From assembly GCA_964563975.1 (NCBI GenBank), contig CAZLZJ010000040.1:1-20850 (forward strand): a DNA stretch of 20,850 bases, read 5' to 3'. The position numbers and the translations under genes were made by a program. The notes under the pieces are model-generated. The model saw only the letters and a list, made by a program, of their open reading frames with translations, had not been told where the DNA came from and did not search any database. The DNA is from JAAYJR01 sp964563975. GTDB taxonomy: Bacteria; Bacteroidota; Bacteroidia; Bacteroidales; Prolixibacteraceae. Below, piece by piece: positions 1 to 8,117 of the stretch (the stretch's first letter is position 1; each line of letters opens with the position of its first letter).

Positions 1-4
1 AAAG

Positions 5-415
5 TTATTCAAGCGGTGCAGATTTTCTATATACAGTGCCTTTGAAGTGAGCTATTTGTTCACCCTTTTCATTTGAGATTTCTACAAGATAAGTCCCTAA
101 TTTATTTTGTAATGCTATCTCCCTTGCTTTAGCAGTAAGTATCCCGGTGGTTACAGACTTAAAAAATGATATTTCGGCATCAATGGAAAGAGCAGTTTTT
201 CCTCTTGAATTTGATGCAACGGCAAATGCAAAATCGGCAAGAGTAAAAATTGCTCCTCCCTGTACGATGCCAACTGAATTCAGGTGATTTGTTCTGATTT
301 TCATACATGCTTTTGCATAACCGGGGAGTACTTCCACCAATTTAATGCCGGTTGTTTTAGCAAAAAGATCTTTTTCAAATATTTTAAAAATTTTTTGCCG
401 GATAGATTTTTCCAT
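5..415 (-). CDS. PaaI-type hotdog-fold thioesterase
   Basis: This 136-residue protein is of the usual size for a single hotdog-fold acyl-CoA thioesterase of the PaaI/4HBT group, cytosolic enzymes that hydrolyse acyl- or aryl-CoA thioesters. The family core is visible: Asn46, then G-I-V-Q-G-G at 49-54, then T-L-A-D ending in Asp61 at the start of the long central helix. Asp61 and the preceding Gly-Gly fit the PaaI active site. The usual His of the 'HGG' motif is Gln52 here. No signal peptide is present. The ATG at 413-415 directly begins a charged amphipathic helix and no earlier start looks better. It lies 73 bases downstream of the oxidoreductase gene on the same strand and may be transcribed with it. 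The substrate cannot be named from the sequence. Confidence 0.85.
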   Translation of the reverse strand: MEKSIRQKIFKIFEKDLFAKTTGIKLVEVLPGYAKACMKIRTNHLNSVGIVQGGAIFTLADFAFAVASNSRGKTALSIDAEISFFKSVTTGILTAKAREIALQNKLGTYLVEISNEKGEQIAHFKGTVYRKSAPLE

Positions 416-488
416 ATTGTCAGCTTTCAGCTTTATTTTGTTGCCATTCCATTCAACCGACAGGGGCTGTCATATTTTTAATCTGTGG

Positions 489-1649
489 TTATTCGCCGAA
501 TTTAATCCATTTTACTGAGTCATTATATCCGGCTTTTATAATAGTATCGATAAACTGCATACCTCTGATACCATCTTCAATTCCCGGGAAATCAAGCATT
601 TCGGAGGAAGGTACTTCACCATTCGTTTTAGCCATAACCGTGGCGGCAAAATTGCGGTAAATATTGGCAAATGCTTCCAGATAACCTTCAGGATGCCCAC
701 CCGGGGTGCGGGTATTGTGGTGTGCAATAGCACTGTTCATATTGGTGCCCACACGTAAAAGTTGGGTAGGTTGATCAAGCCATTTCAGAATTAATGTATT
801 AGGTTCGTGTTGGAACCATTCCAGTCCGCCTTTTTCCCCATATACTCTTATTTTAATTGCATTTTCTTCTCCTGCAGCTATTTGCGTTGCTATCAGCACA
901 CCTGTTGCGCCATTATCAAAACGGAGCAGTGCTGCACCGTCATCGTCGAGCAACCGGCCAGGTACATAGGTCTTTAATTCAGCACATAGCTCTGTTACTT
1001 TTAATCCGGTGACATATTCAGCAAGATGGTGTGCATGAGTTCCTATATCACCCATACTACCTGCTTTCCCTGAGCGATTTGGATCGGTCCGCCAGGATGC
1101 CTGAACATTTCCGTGATCTTCAACTTTTTCAGACAACCATCCCTGAGGGTATTCGACAAATACTTTTCTGATCTTGCCTAATTGCCCGTCAGTAACAATT
1201 TGCCTGGCATGTTTAACAGCAGGATATCCGGTATATGTGTGTGTTAAGGCAAGTGTCAGGCCTGTTTCATCCAGTTTGTTTTTTAGCTTGAGGGCTTCGT
1301 CAAGAGAAAAGGTAATTGGTTTGTCTATAACTACATGGAATCCTTTTTCAAGAGCCATTACAGCCGGTTCATAATGGACAAAATTGGGAGTAACTATTGA
1401 AACAAAGTCCATACGCTCTCCCTCTTTCAGGGTTGCCTCTTTTTCAAACATCTCCTGATAAGATTCATATATGCGGTCATCGGGAAGATAATAAAGTTTT
1501 CCCGACGATTTGGATATTGCAGGATTTATACTGAAACAGCCACACACAAGTTCAATCTGGTTATCCATAAGAGCTGCCAGACGGTGTATGGCGCCAATAA
1601 ATGCATCGGTTCCTCCTCCTACCATACCCATTTTTAATTTTCTTTTCAT
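489..1649 (-). CDS. Gfo/Idh/MocA family oxidoreductase, cytosolic
   Basis: This 386-residue protein belongs to the NAD(P)-dependent Gfo/Idh/MocA family, which oxidises or reduces hydroxyls on sugars, inositols and related compounds. The N-terminal Rossmann fold opens with G-M-V-G-G-G at 8-13. The family 'EKP' catalytic-lysine motif appears as D-K-P, with Lys110. The C-terminal sheet domain carries D-I-G-T-H at 201-205, giving the conserved catalytic His205, followed by H-H-L-A-E. Length is normal and there is no export signal, so it should act in the cytosol. It is divergent from the TIM-barrel isomerase-like gene that starts 73 bases away, which suggests a shared sugar-catabolic role. The substrate is unknown; inositol, glucoside or sugar-acid dehydrogenation are all possible. 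Confidence 0.9.
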   Translation of the reverse strand: MKRKLKMGMVGGGTDAFIGAIHRLAALMDNQIELVCGCFSINPAISKSSGKLYYLPDDRIYESYQEMFEKEATLKEGERMDFVSIVTPNFVHYEPAVMALEKGFHVVIDKPITFSLDEALKLKNKLDETGLTLALTHTYTGYPAVKHARQIVTDGQLGKIRKVFVEYPQGWLSEKVEDHGNVQASWRTDPNRSGKAGSMGDIGTHAHHLAEYVTGLKVTELCAELKTYVPGRLLDDDGAALLRFDNGATGVLIATQIAAGEENAIKIRVYGEKGGLEWFQHEPNTLILKWLDQPTQLLRVGTNMNSAIAHHNTRTPGGHPEGYLEAFANIYRNFAATVMAKTNGEVPSSEMLDFPGIEDGIRGMQFIDTIIKAGYNDSVKWIKFGE

Positions 1650-1721
1650 AATTTTATAATTTTCACATTCAATTCATTAATTTAGTCCAAAATATAAGAA
1701 TAATATTAATAAAAATAACTG

Positions 1722-2651
1722 ATGAAAAGAAGGAATTTTATAAAAAGTGCTGCTGCAGGTGGTTTTACTATAGCGGGATTAAATAGTATTGCCGGTGTAT
1801 CCGATTTAAAAACAACAGCTTCAAATAAAGCTAAGTTTAAATTGAAATATGCACCCCATTTAGGTATGTTTCCTGAACTTGCAGGTAAAGATCCGGTTGA
1901 TAATATGAAATTTATTGCAGATCAGGGTTTTGGTGCAATATTTGATAATGGATTGATGAACAGGACACCTCAATTACAAGAAAAAATTGCAAGTGAAGCG
2001 TTGCGTTTGGGGTTAGATATTGGACCATTTGTTTTGTATGCTGACTTTAAGGTGAAATCGTTTGTTTTTCAAGACCCTGAAATAAAGGAGATGCTGAAAA
2101 AGAAGATGCAGGAAGGGATAGAGGTACAAAAGCGTACCGGAGTAAATTCTGCATTGGTGGTTCCGGGGCGTTTTGACGATAAGCTTCATTGGGATTACCA
2201 AACTGCTAATGTTATTGAAAATATGCGAATGTGTTGTGAAATAGTTGGTAAAACAGGCATGGAATTGGTAATGGAACCATTAAATCCATATTCTGATCAT
2301 CCGGGGCTTTTTTTGACAGGGATGCCTCAGGCAAAAATGATATGTGTTGCTGTAAATTATCCAAATTGTAAAATTGTTAATGATCTTTATCATCAGCAAA
2401 TTACAGAAGGGAATTTAATTCCCAATATTGATATGTGCTGGGATAATATAGGAGCATTTCATATTGGTGATAATCCCGGCAGAAAAGAGCCCACAACAGG
2501 AGAAATTAATTATAAGAGTGTATTTAAGCATATATATAATAAAGGTTACCGGGGAGTATTGTGTTGCGAGCATGGAAAAAGTATTCCCGGAAAAGAGGGT
2601 GAACTGGCGTTTATTAAAGCTTATAGAGAAGTAGACTCTTTTGAGGTGTAA
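1722..2651 (+). CDS. Tat-tagged hydroxypyruvate-isomerase-like TIM-barrel protein
   Basis: This 309-residue protein starts with a twin-arginine leader (M-K-R-R-N-F-I-K, then a short Ala/Gly-rich hydrophobic stretch to about residue 25), so export as a folded protein is predicted. The remainder matches the hydroxypyruvate isomerase (Hyi) branch of the xylose-isomerase-like TIM barrels. The putative divalent-metal ligands are all in place: Glu185 in M-E-P-L-N, Asp221 in N-D-L-Y-H, His247 in F-H-I-G-D, and Glu283 in C-C-E-H. The loop P-G-R-K-E-P-T-T-G-E-I-N-Y at 252-264 is strongly Hyi-like. Hyi enzymes interconvert hydroxypyruvate and tartronate semialdehyde, but with an export leader the real substrate may be a sugar outside the cytosol. 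The start ATG places the RR motif at residues 3-4, as expected for Tat. It converges with the GH2 gene 15 bases downstream. Confidence 0.85.
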   Translation: MKRRNFIKSAAAGGFTIAGLNSIAGVSDLKTTASNKAKFKLKYAPHLGMFPELAGKDPVDNMKFIADQGFGAIFDNGLMNRTPQLQEKIASEALRLGLDIGPFVLYADFKVKSFVFQDPEIKEMLKKKMQEGIEVQKRTGVNSALVVPGRFDDKLHWDYQTANVIENMRMCCEIVGKTGMELVMEPLNPYSDHPGLFLTGMPQAKMICVAVNYPNCKIVNDLYHQQITEGNLIPNIDMCWDNIGAFHIGDNPGRKEPTTGEINYKSVFKHIYNKGYRGVLCCEHGKSIPGKEGELAFIKAYREVDSFEV

Positions 2652-2666
2652 CAAAAAGAAGAGTTG

Positions 2667-5468
2667 TCATTTTTTTTTGATTAATAGTGTCAGGTCCATT
2701 GGAAATCGTCCTGATTCTTCTCCATAAACTGATAATCCTCCTCTATTTAGTGAAGTTTCATCAACAAGCAGCCGAATAACTACTTTGCCGCTTTTGAAAG
2801 ATGATTTTATAGCAATTGGATCGAGGGTTGCCGTTACAAGGTATCCGTATGATCCTGCTTCATCAAGTTTCCATGGAGTGGTTTGATCGCTGCTCCCCCA
2901 TTTCCACCCCGGTTTTTGATTCATCCATGATAAAATACCACGGTGGTCGGCCGGATCGTCAGTAAGTTCGACTTCGGCTATAAGCTGGTCATTTGCAGTA
3001 ATTTTCACCAATGAGCGGTGTTTGTAAGTATCGGTCTGCGGATAACTGTTTTCACCGTATCCCGGATCAACTCCTTTTTTTGATACAATAGTCATACCTA
3101 TACTTTCTGCAACACCTTTTTCAAGATATTTCGATTGTGGAAAGCGTGATGCCAGCTCAGCCCTGAATTCAATAGATTTTACTTCCTCTTTTTTGAGGTT
3201 TTCAGGTAGTTGAAAATGATATTCAAAGTATCCTGATCCCATTCCCCAAACTTTTCTGCCACCTTGAGGTGCATGATATTTTATGCTCCAGGAAGCGTCA
3301 CTATATTTATTTGGTTTAAGGGTAATCAGGTGATCTTCAATATTTGTGCTTCCTTCTACCTTAAATGGGAAAAAGTTTCTGTTTATAATACTTCCGTTTT
3401 CATCTTCAAGCATAGCAGAAAAGATCATTAGTGAACTTTTTTCAGGTGTGGTAATTTCCACCGGAGGTAACTCCTTAAATGTAAAAGGGTCAGGTTTTGT
3501 TATTATGGAACCTGACCCAAATTCAAATTTTTCGCCAATGAAATCCCACCCGAATAATGAGTATCGGACAGTAATAATTTCAGGGATATCATCGGTTACC
3601 GCACTGATACCGATAGGTACTTTAATTTTAGTACCACTTTTATAAGTTTGGAAAAAATCTTTTCCTGGTATAACATAGAGATCAGAATGAAAATCTTTCA
3701 TAGTCATTCCCGGACAAAATTCATCAAGGCCAAACTCTTTTTCTGTACGATTTAAACGGTAATATCCATTCCACTCATTGATAACATCATGAAATTCAGT
3801 AAATAAAAAACCGGCAATAATTGGATGTTTCCTGAATTCATTTATCATTATATGATATTCCCAGGTTATGTCAATGTCTCCGGTACTTCCGCTGTATCCC
3901 CATACAGCACCACATTCCGAGTTAAACATTGGCTGATTTTTCTGAACATTGCCTTCTGTAAAGTTAAAACCGGAACCGGGATAGGTATTATTAACTACCA
4001 TATCTAAGAATCCTGCCCACTGCCTGGCAGGTAAATATTTATGCCATGTGTTGATGTCTGTAATAACATGATCCCAATTGCAGGGGGAGTTATCTTCAAC
4101 AAGTCTGACCGGATCGTACTCTTTTATTTTGTAATACCATTTTTTTACCCAATCTTGTGTTTCAGGCAGATATGTTCGTTTACCGGTAAATGAGTCGTGG
4201 GAATAAAGCCCCCAGGTTTCATTGAATAGTACCCAGGAAAATATGGAAGGATGGTTGTAATCCCTTTTAACCTGGTTAAGGGCAATATACTCCCAATTGG
4301 CTTTTGCTATGCTGTCGGGTTCACCCCAATAGTTTGGGATATCCGACTGAATGAGTAAACCAAGTTTGTCGGCCCAAAATAACTTTCTTGGTATTTCCGA
4401 CTTAATATGAATGCGTAATCCATTTAATCCTAATTCTTTAGCTCTTAAAATGTCCTCTTTCATAAATTTGTCCGAGGGGAAAGTATAAAATCCCTCGGGA
4501 TGATAACTTTGATCAAGGGCGAGCTTAAGATAGACAGGCTTATTATTGAGCGCCACATATGTGAAGTTTTTACCCGGTATTTCAATAGAGGATATTTTCC
4601 TCATGCCAAAGTAGGTAGATAGCTCATCTTTGATAGTTTCGTTTGAAACTGCTAATGTCATTTCATAAAGAAAAGGATTTTCGATATCCCATAATTTCAT
4701 TTTTTTTACCGGAACGGTGAATTTTGCAGTTATCTCTCCGGAGGATATGGTATCTTGAAATATAATGTCATTGTTTTTACCTTTCATGGTGAATAACAGG
4801 GGGTTAAAAGTTTGTTTTGATAATTCGACCTCAACTTTTACATCTTCATTATCTATATCGGGAGTGAATTTTATATTTGAAATGAAGTTTGAAGGTCTGG
4901 CCTCAAGATAAACTGTCTGCCAGATACCTTTTGCATTTCCATAATACTGTTTTCCTGAAGGTCTGTTATCCAATTCTTCATCTTCAACTCTTACAACCAG
5001 ACTGTTTTCTCCTTGTCTGATCATTTGAGAAATATTGAAGCTGAACGGAATATATCCGCCGGAATGACTTCCTGCTTCAATACCATTGACCCATACCGTT
5101 GTATTAAAATCACTGGCACAAAATATCAGCCAGGTGTCAAAGTCCTGCCACTTTTGAGGATCTTTAATTTTAAAAGTTCTGTAATACCATCCTGTATGAA
5201 TATCAGGTAACCCGATTTCACTTAAAGGAGCTGCCCAGGAGAAAGGGACTAATATTTTTTGTTCAAATAGTTCGGGTTTGTTTTGCCAGTTTTCTGTAAC
5301 CCCCATATTGAGCGAATCCGGTTTAAAATGCCAGTATCCATTAAGATTTTGCCAGATAGAACGCTCAAAATCAGGCCTTGGGTGCTCGGGGAGGGGTATT
5401 TTTTCACTTTGTCCGTTACATGAAGCTATTATAACGACAGCTAAAATAATTAAATGTCTCAGTTTCAT
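2667..5468 (-). CDS. Glycoside hydrolase family 2 lipoprotein
   Basis: This 933-residue enzyme has a lipoprotein signal peptide ending in the lipobox I-A-S-Cys17, so it should be anchored in the periplasm or on the outer membrane. The order is: GH2 sugar-binding jelly roll (about 30-190, with F-N-T-T-V-W-V-N-G at 121-129), immunoglobulin-like linker (about 195-295), then a TIM barrel (about 300-620). The acid/base is predicted as Glu417 in the F-N-E-T motif and the nucleophile as Glu518 in F-N-S-E-C-G; both are intact. A further 300 residues contain beta-rich segments, including a second galactose-binding-like stretch around 735-920. Related enzymes include beta-galactosidases, beta-glucuronidases and beta-mannosidases, and the sequence alone does not choose among them. 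No SusC/SusD pair is in the window. It is divergent from the membrane-protein operon, 155 bases away. Confidence 0.93.
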   Translation of the reverse strand: MKLRHLIILAVVIIASCNGQSEKIPLPEHPRPDFERSIWQNLNGYWHFKPDSLNMGVTENWQNKPELFEQKILVPFSWAAPLSEIGLPDIHTGWYYRTFKIKDPQKWQDFDTWLIFCASDFNTTVWVNGIEAGSHSGGYIPFSFNISQMIRQGENSLVVRVEDEELDNRPSGKQYYGNAKGIWQTVYLEARPSNFISNIKFTPDIDNEDVKVEVELSKQTFNPLLFTMKGKNNDIIFQDTISSGEITAKFTVPVKKMKLWDIENPFLYEMTLAVSNETIKDELSTYFGMRKISSIEIPGKNFTYVALNNKPVYLKLALDQSYHPEGFYTFPSDKFMKEDILRAKELGLNGLRIHIKSEIPRKLFWADKLGLLIQSDIPNYWGEPDSIAKANWEYIALNQVKRDYNHPSIFSWVLFNETWGLYSHDSFTGKRTYLPETQDWVKKWYYKIKEYDPVRLVEDNSPCNWDHVITDINTWHKYLPARQWAGFLDMVVNNTYPGSGFNFTEGNVQKNQPMFNSECGAVWGYSGSTGDIDITWEYHIMINEFRKHPIIAGFLFTEFHDVINEWNGYYRLNRTEKEFGLDEFCPGMTMKDFHSDLYVIPGKDFFQTYKSGTKIKVPIGISAVTDDIPEIITVRYSLFGWDFIGEKFEFGSGSIITKPDPFTFKELPPVEITTPEKSSLMIFSAMLEDENGSIINRNFFPFKVEGSTNIEDHLITLKPNKYSDASWSIKYHAPQGGRKVWGMGSGYFEYHFQLPENLKKEEVKSIEFRAELASRFPQSKYLEKGVAESIGMTIVSKKGVDPGYGENSYPQTDTYKHRSLVKITANDQLIAEVELTDDPADHRGILSWMNQKPGWKWGSSDQTTPWKLDEAGSYGYLVTATLDPIAIKSSFKSGKVVIRLLVDETSLNRGGLSVYGEESGRFPMDLTLLIKKK

Positions 5469-5499
5469 TTCAGGTAAATAAATTTGATTAATTGTTATT

Positions 5500-5507
5500 C
5501 AAAAATA
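5500..5507 (-). promoter_or_regulatory. Candidate -7 box for the GH2 gene
   Basis: On the minus strand these bases read TATTTTTG, an exact match to the Bacteroidota -7 consensus TAnnTTTG. It lies about 32 bases upstream of the GH2 start codon. No TTG occurs at the expected -33 distance, and the region is very AT-rich, so a chance match is possible. Confidence 0.3.
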
Positions 5508-5623
5508 ATATTTTTAATAGTATTTAAGGTCTTAAATTAAGAAAGAGCAGGTTTTATTGATACCTTTTAGTGAAATTGCTAAAAAATAAAGCCAACTTTA
5601 AAAAAAATAAATAATATTTGAAT

Positions 5624-8116
5624 ATGATTAACAGTGTCTATCCTCTGTTACCGGTTTTTATTATTATAGTTACTCTCTATTTTATATCGTGGCTGTATGC
5701 AAAATGGGATATTTTTTCATTGAAAATACACCGTAAGTTTTGGAATTATATACTTCTTATCACTTATTTGGTTTCCGGACTGGCCGGATTGATTGCTGTT
5801 GTTAAAATAAATTATAAAATAGAAATCCCTGTTTATGATAAATTGTTGAATTGGCATGTAACATTTGGAATAGGGATGTTTATTATAGCTTTTTTTCATC
5901 TCTTAAATCATCTGAATTACTATTTTCCCCTATTATTTAAAAAAAGATTTTTTCAGAAAAAAATATATAATAATAAAACTTCTGCCACTGACAGAAATCA
6001 GTTTGTTTATCTGTTATTTTTATTAGGAGCAGTAACGATAATCAGTCAGGTCATTTTTATCAGAGAGTTTATGAGCGTTCTTGCCGGGAACGAATTGGTG
6101 CTGGGTATTATAATGTCGGTGTGGATGTTACTAACAGGGTGGGGAGCTTTGGCCGGCAGGCAAAATGTACCAGCTCTCTTCTCTTTTCAAAGGGGTGTAC
6201 GGATGCTGATATTTCTGGCATTTATACCGGTAATATTGATAGGTTTAATATATTTTTTAAAATATTTGTTATTTCCGCCGGGCACAATTGCCGGCCTTGG
6301 CACAGCTTTGGCAGGTGCTTTAATTTTGCTCTTTCCCGTGTGTTTTCTTTCAGGATATTTGTTTACTGCATTTTCAACCATTTTATCCGCATCAGCAAAT
6401 AAAAACCGGATAGGATCGGCATATGCCTATGAATCTTTGGGAAGTTTGGCCGGAGGAGTGCTTTTTAGTATAATTCTTGGAAGATATTTAAATTCTATTC
6501 AAATTCTGGGATTGATGACCAGTGCTGTTATCATTATCTGTATCTCTATTAATGGTCGGGGTTTTACAAAAAAGACTCTCTTTTTTTTAACTGCTGGAGT
6601 TCTTTTGCCTGTTGTAATTTTTATTTCAAAACCTGATAATTGGTTAAAAAAGATATTATTGCCAAATCAAAATATCATTCTTAATAAAAGTACCCGGTAT
6701 GGCAATTTGGTTATTACCGAACAGGCAGGGCAGCTCAATTTTTATGAAAATAATTATTTGCAGTTTTATACTGAAAATATGATGGCTAATGAAGAAGCTG
6801 TGCACTTTGCTATGGCACGCCATGATAAGCCCGAAAAGGTGTTGTTGATTTCGGGAGGAATTGCAGGTATGATTAAAGAGATAATGAAGTACGATGTAGA
6901 AAAAGTAACCTATCTTGAAACCAATCCTGAAGTGTTTCTGCACTGGAAAAACCATTTAATTGAACAAAAAGATGGTGATTGTATTGAAATAGTACGTTCT
7001 GATATAAGGTCTTTTCTTTCAGGAACAAAAGAAGTATACGATGTTATTCTGATCAACTTACCTGCTCCGTCAACCATAGGGTATAACCGGTTTTATACAT
7101 ATGAGTTTTTTAAAATTATTAAGCAGCATTGCAATAACCTGACTGTAGTTTGTACTAATCTTCCTTCAACAGTAAATTATCCGGAAGAGAATGCCCTGGA
7201 AATAAACTCTTCTCTTTGGAAAACAATGGGTATGCACTTTAAAAATTTGTTATTGGTACCGGGCGAAAAAAATTACTTTTTGGCATCCGATACAATATTG
7301 ACTAAAAATATTACAGATATTATTTTTAGAAGAGGCATTGAAACAGAATATGTAAATCAATACTATTTTGATGATAATTTACTTGACATGAGAAGCAGTT
7401 CCATTGTTTCACAATTTAATCCCCATTCAAAAATAAACCGTGATTTTAAACCATATATTTTTGTAAAACAATCACACCATTGGCTAAGCCAGTTTAATAT
7501 TAATTATTGGTTTATCATTGTTATCCCGGCACTGTTATTTTTGTTTTTTTTCTTTAAACAGGATGCGGTTACAATCGGATTGTATACAGGTGGATTCACT
7601 GCTGCTTCTCTTGAGATAGTAATGATGCTTGCTTTTCAGATTTTTGTCGGAAGTATTTATTTAGCATCGGCGTTTTTCTTTTCTGCTTTTATGGGAGGAT
7701 TGTTTGCCGGCAGTTATTTAAAAACTACTGAAGTCAGGTCCGGGCTTATAAACCATTATTACAAACTTCAATTTGGCTTGGCTCTGTTTGCCATGATACT
7801 TCCATTTTTGATTAATGTGACTGATTATTTTTCAGGTTATGCAATATTTATCCGGTTAATATTTTTTATTTTAGTATTTATACTTGCTTTTGGGGTTGGA
7901 TTTGAATTTAACCTGGCATCTAAGCTGCCACAAAGAGAATTCAGTATGATTTCCGGGATTAATTACAGCACTGATCTTGCAGGTTCTGCTTTTGGGGCAT
8001 TTCTTACTTCTCTGTTTTTATTGCCTGTGTTGGGATTGGTAAGTACTTGCCTGATTATAGCAGGTTTGAATATTATTAGTGGAACAGTTACCTTTTTATT
8101 TTGTAATAGAAAATGA
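5624..8116 (+). CDS. Polytopic membrane protein with embedded spermidine-synthase-like domain
   Basis: This is an 830-residue integral membrane protein. I place the start at the ATG at 5624; a TTG two codons earlier is also in frame. Three N-terminal helices (about 5-25, 40-62, 76-98) contain His36, His78, His92 and His96, a pattern resembling small b-type cytochrome domains. About seven more helices follow to residue 335. A soluble Rossmann segment (about 350-600) resembles the SAM-binding domain of polyamine aminopropyltransferases: I-S-G-G-I-A-G near 409-415, Glu432 after strand 2, Asp460 in R-S-D-I-R, and Y-N-R-F-Y-T-Y-E-F near 487-495. Six or seven helices close the protein. The active-site D-x-x-D of true SpeE is N-L-P-A here (Asn478), so ordinary spermidine synthesis is unlikely. 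Similar 'spermidine synthase with membrane domain' proteins are known, with unclear function. The stop is one base before the next gene's ATG, indicating co-translation. Confidence 0.85.
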   Translation: MINSVYPLLPVFIIIVTLYFISWLYAKWDIFSLKIHRKFWNYILLITYLVSGLAGLIAVVKINYKIEIPVYDKLLNWHVTFGIGMFIIAFFHLLNHLNYYFPLLFKKRFFQKKIYNNKTSATDRNQFVYLLFLLGAVTIISQVIFIREFMSVLAGNELVLGIIMSVWMLLTGWGALAGRQNVPALFSFQRGVRMLIFLAFIPVILIGLIYFLKYLLFPPGTIAGLGTALAGALILLFPVCFLSGYLFTAFSTILSASANKNRIGSAYAYESLGSLAGGVLFSIILGRYLNSIQILGLMTSAVIIICISINGRGFTKKTLFFLTAGVLLPVVIFISKPDNWLKKILLPNQNIILNKSTRYGNLVITEQAGQLNFYENNYLQFYTENMMANEEAVHFAMARHDKPEKVLLISGGIAGMIKEIMKYDVEKVTYLETNPEVFLHWKNHLIEQKDGDCIEIVRSDIRSFLSGTKEVYDVILINLPAPSTIGYNRFYTYEFFKIIKQHCNNLTVVCTNLPSTVNYPEENALEINSSLWKTMGMHFKNLLLVPGEKNYFLASDTILTKNITDIIFRRGIETEYVNQYYFDDNLLDMRSSSIVSQFNPHSKINRDFKPYIFVKQSHHWLSQFNINYWFIIVIPALLFLFFFFKQDAVTIGLYTGGFTAASLEIVMMLAFQIFVGSIYLASAFFFSAFMGGLFAGSYLKTTEVRSGLINHYYKLQFGLALFAMILPFLINVTDYFSGYAIFIRLIFFILVFILAFGVGFEFNLASKLPQREFSMISGINYSTDLAGSAFGAFLTSLFLLPVLGLVSTCLIIAGLNIISGTVTFLFCNRK

Positions 8117-8117
8117 A

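Noticed and set aside
459..471. Perfect short palindrome GACAG-GGG-CTGTC between the thioesterase and oxidoreductase genes
   Set aside because: The 5-bp stem with a 3-base loop is weak and, on the minus strand where the genes lie, no T-run follows it. It could be a chance palindrome or a small operator, so I do not call it a terminator.
1650..1721. Minus-strand TATATTTTG in the divergent region as a promoter
   Set aside because: The spacing inside the box is one base too long for TAnnTTTG and no -33 element is visible.
2636..2680. Possible terminator between the convergent isomerase-like and GH2 genes
   Set aside because: CTTTTG and CAAAAAG can pair only with a bulge, and the T-run at 2671-2679 begins several bases beyond the stem. 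It codes the Lys-rich end of the GH2 protein.
5479..5486. TAAATTTG as the -7 box for the three-gene operon
   Set aside because: It matches the consensus but has no TTG at the right distance and would leave a leader of about 130 bases. The region is so AT-rich that I do not call a promoter for this operon.
5624..8116. Call the membrane protein a spermidine synthase
   Set aside because: The catalytic Asp and its partner are both replaced, and there is no polyamine gene nearby.
8079..8117. Upstream GTG start for the radical SAM gene
   Set aside because: It would overlap the membrane-protein gene and put 13 residues in front of the Tat-like leader. The ATG at 8118 directly follows the upstream stop.
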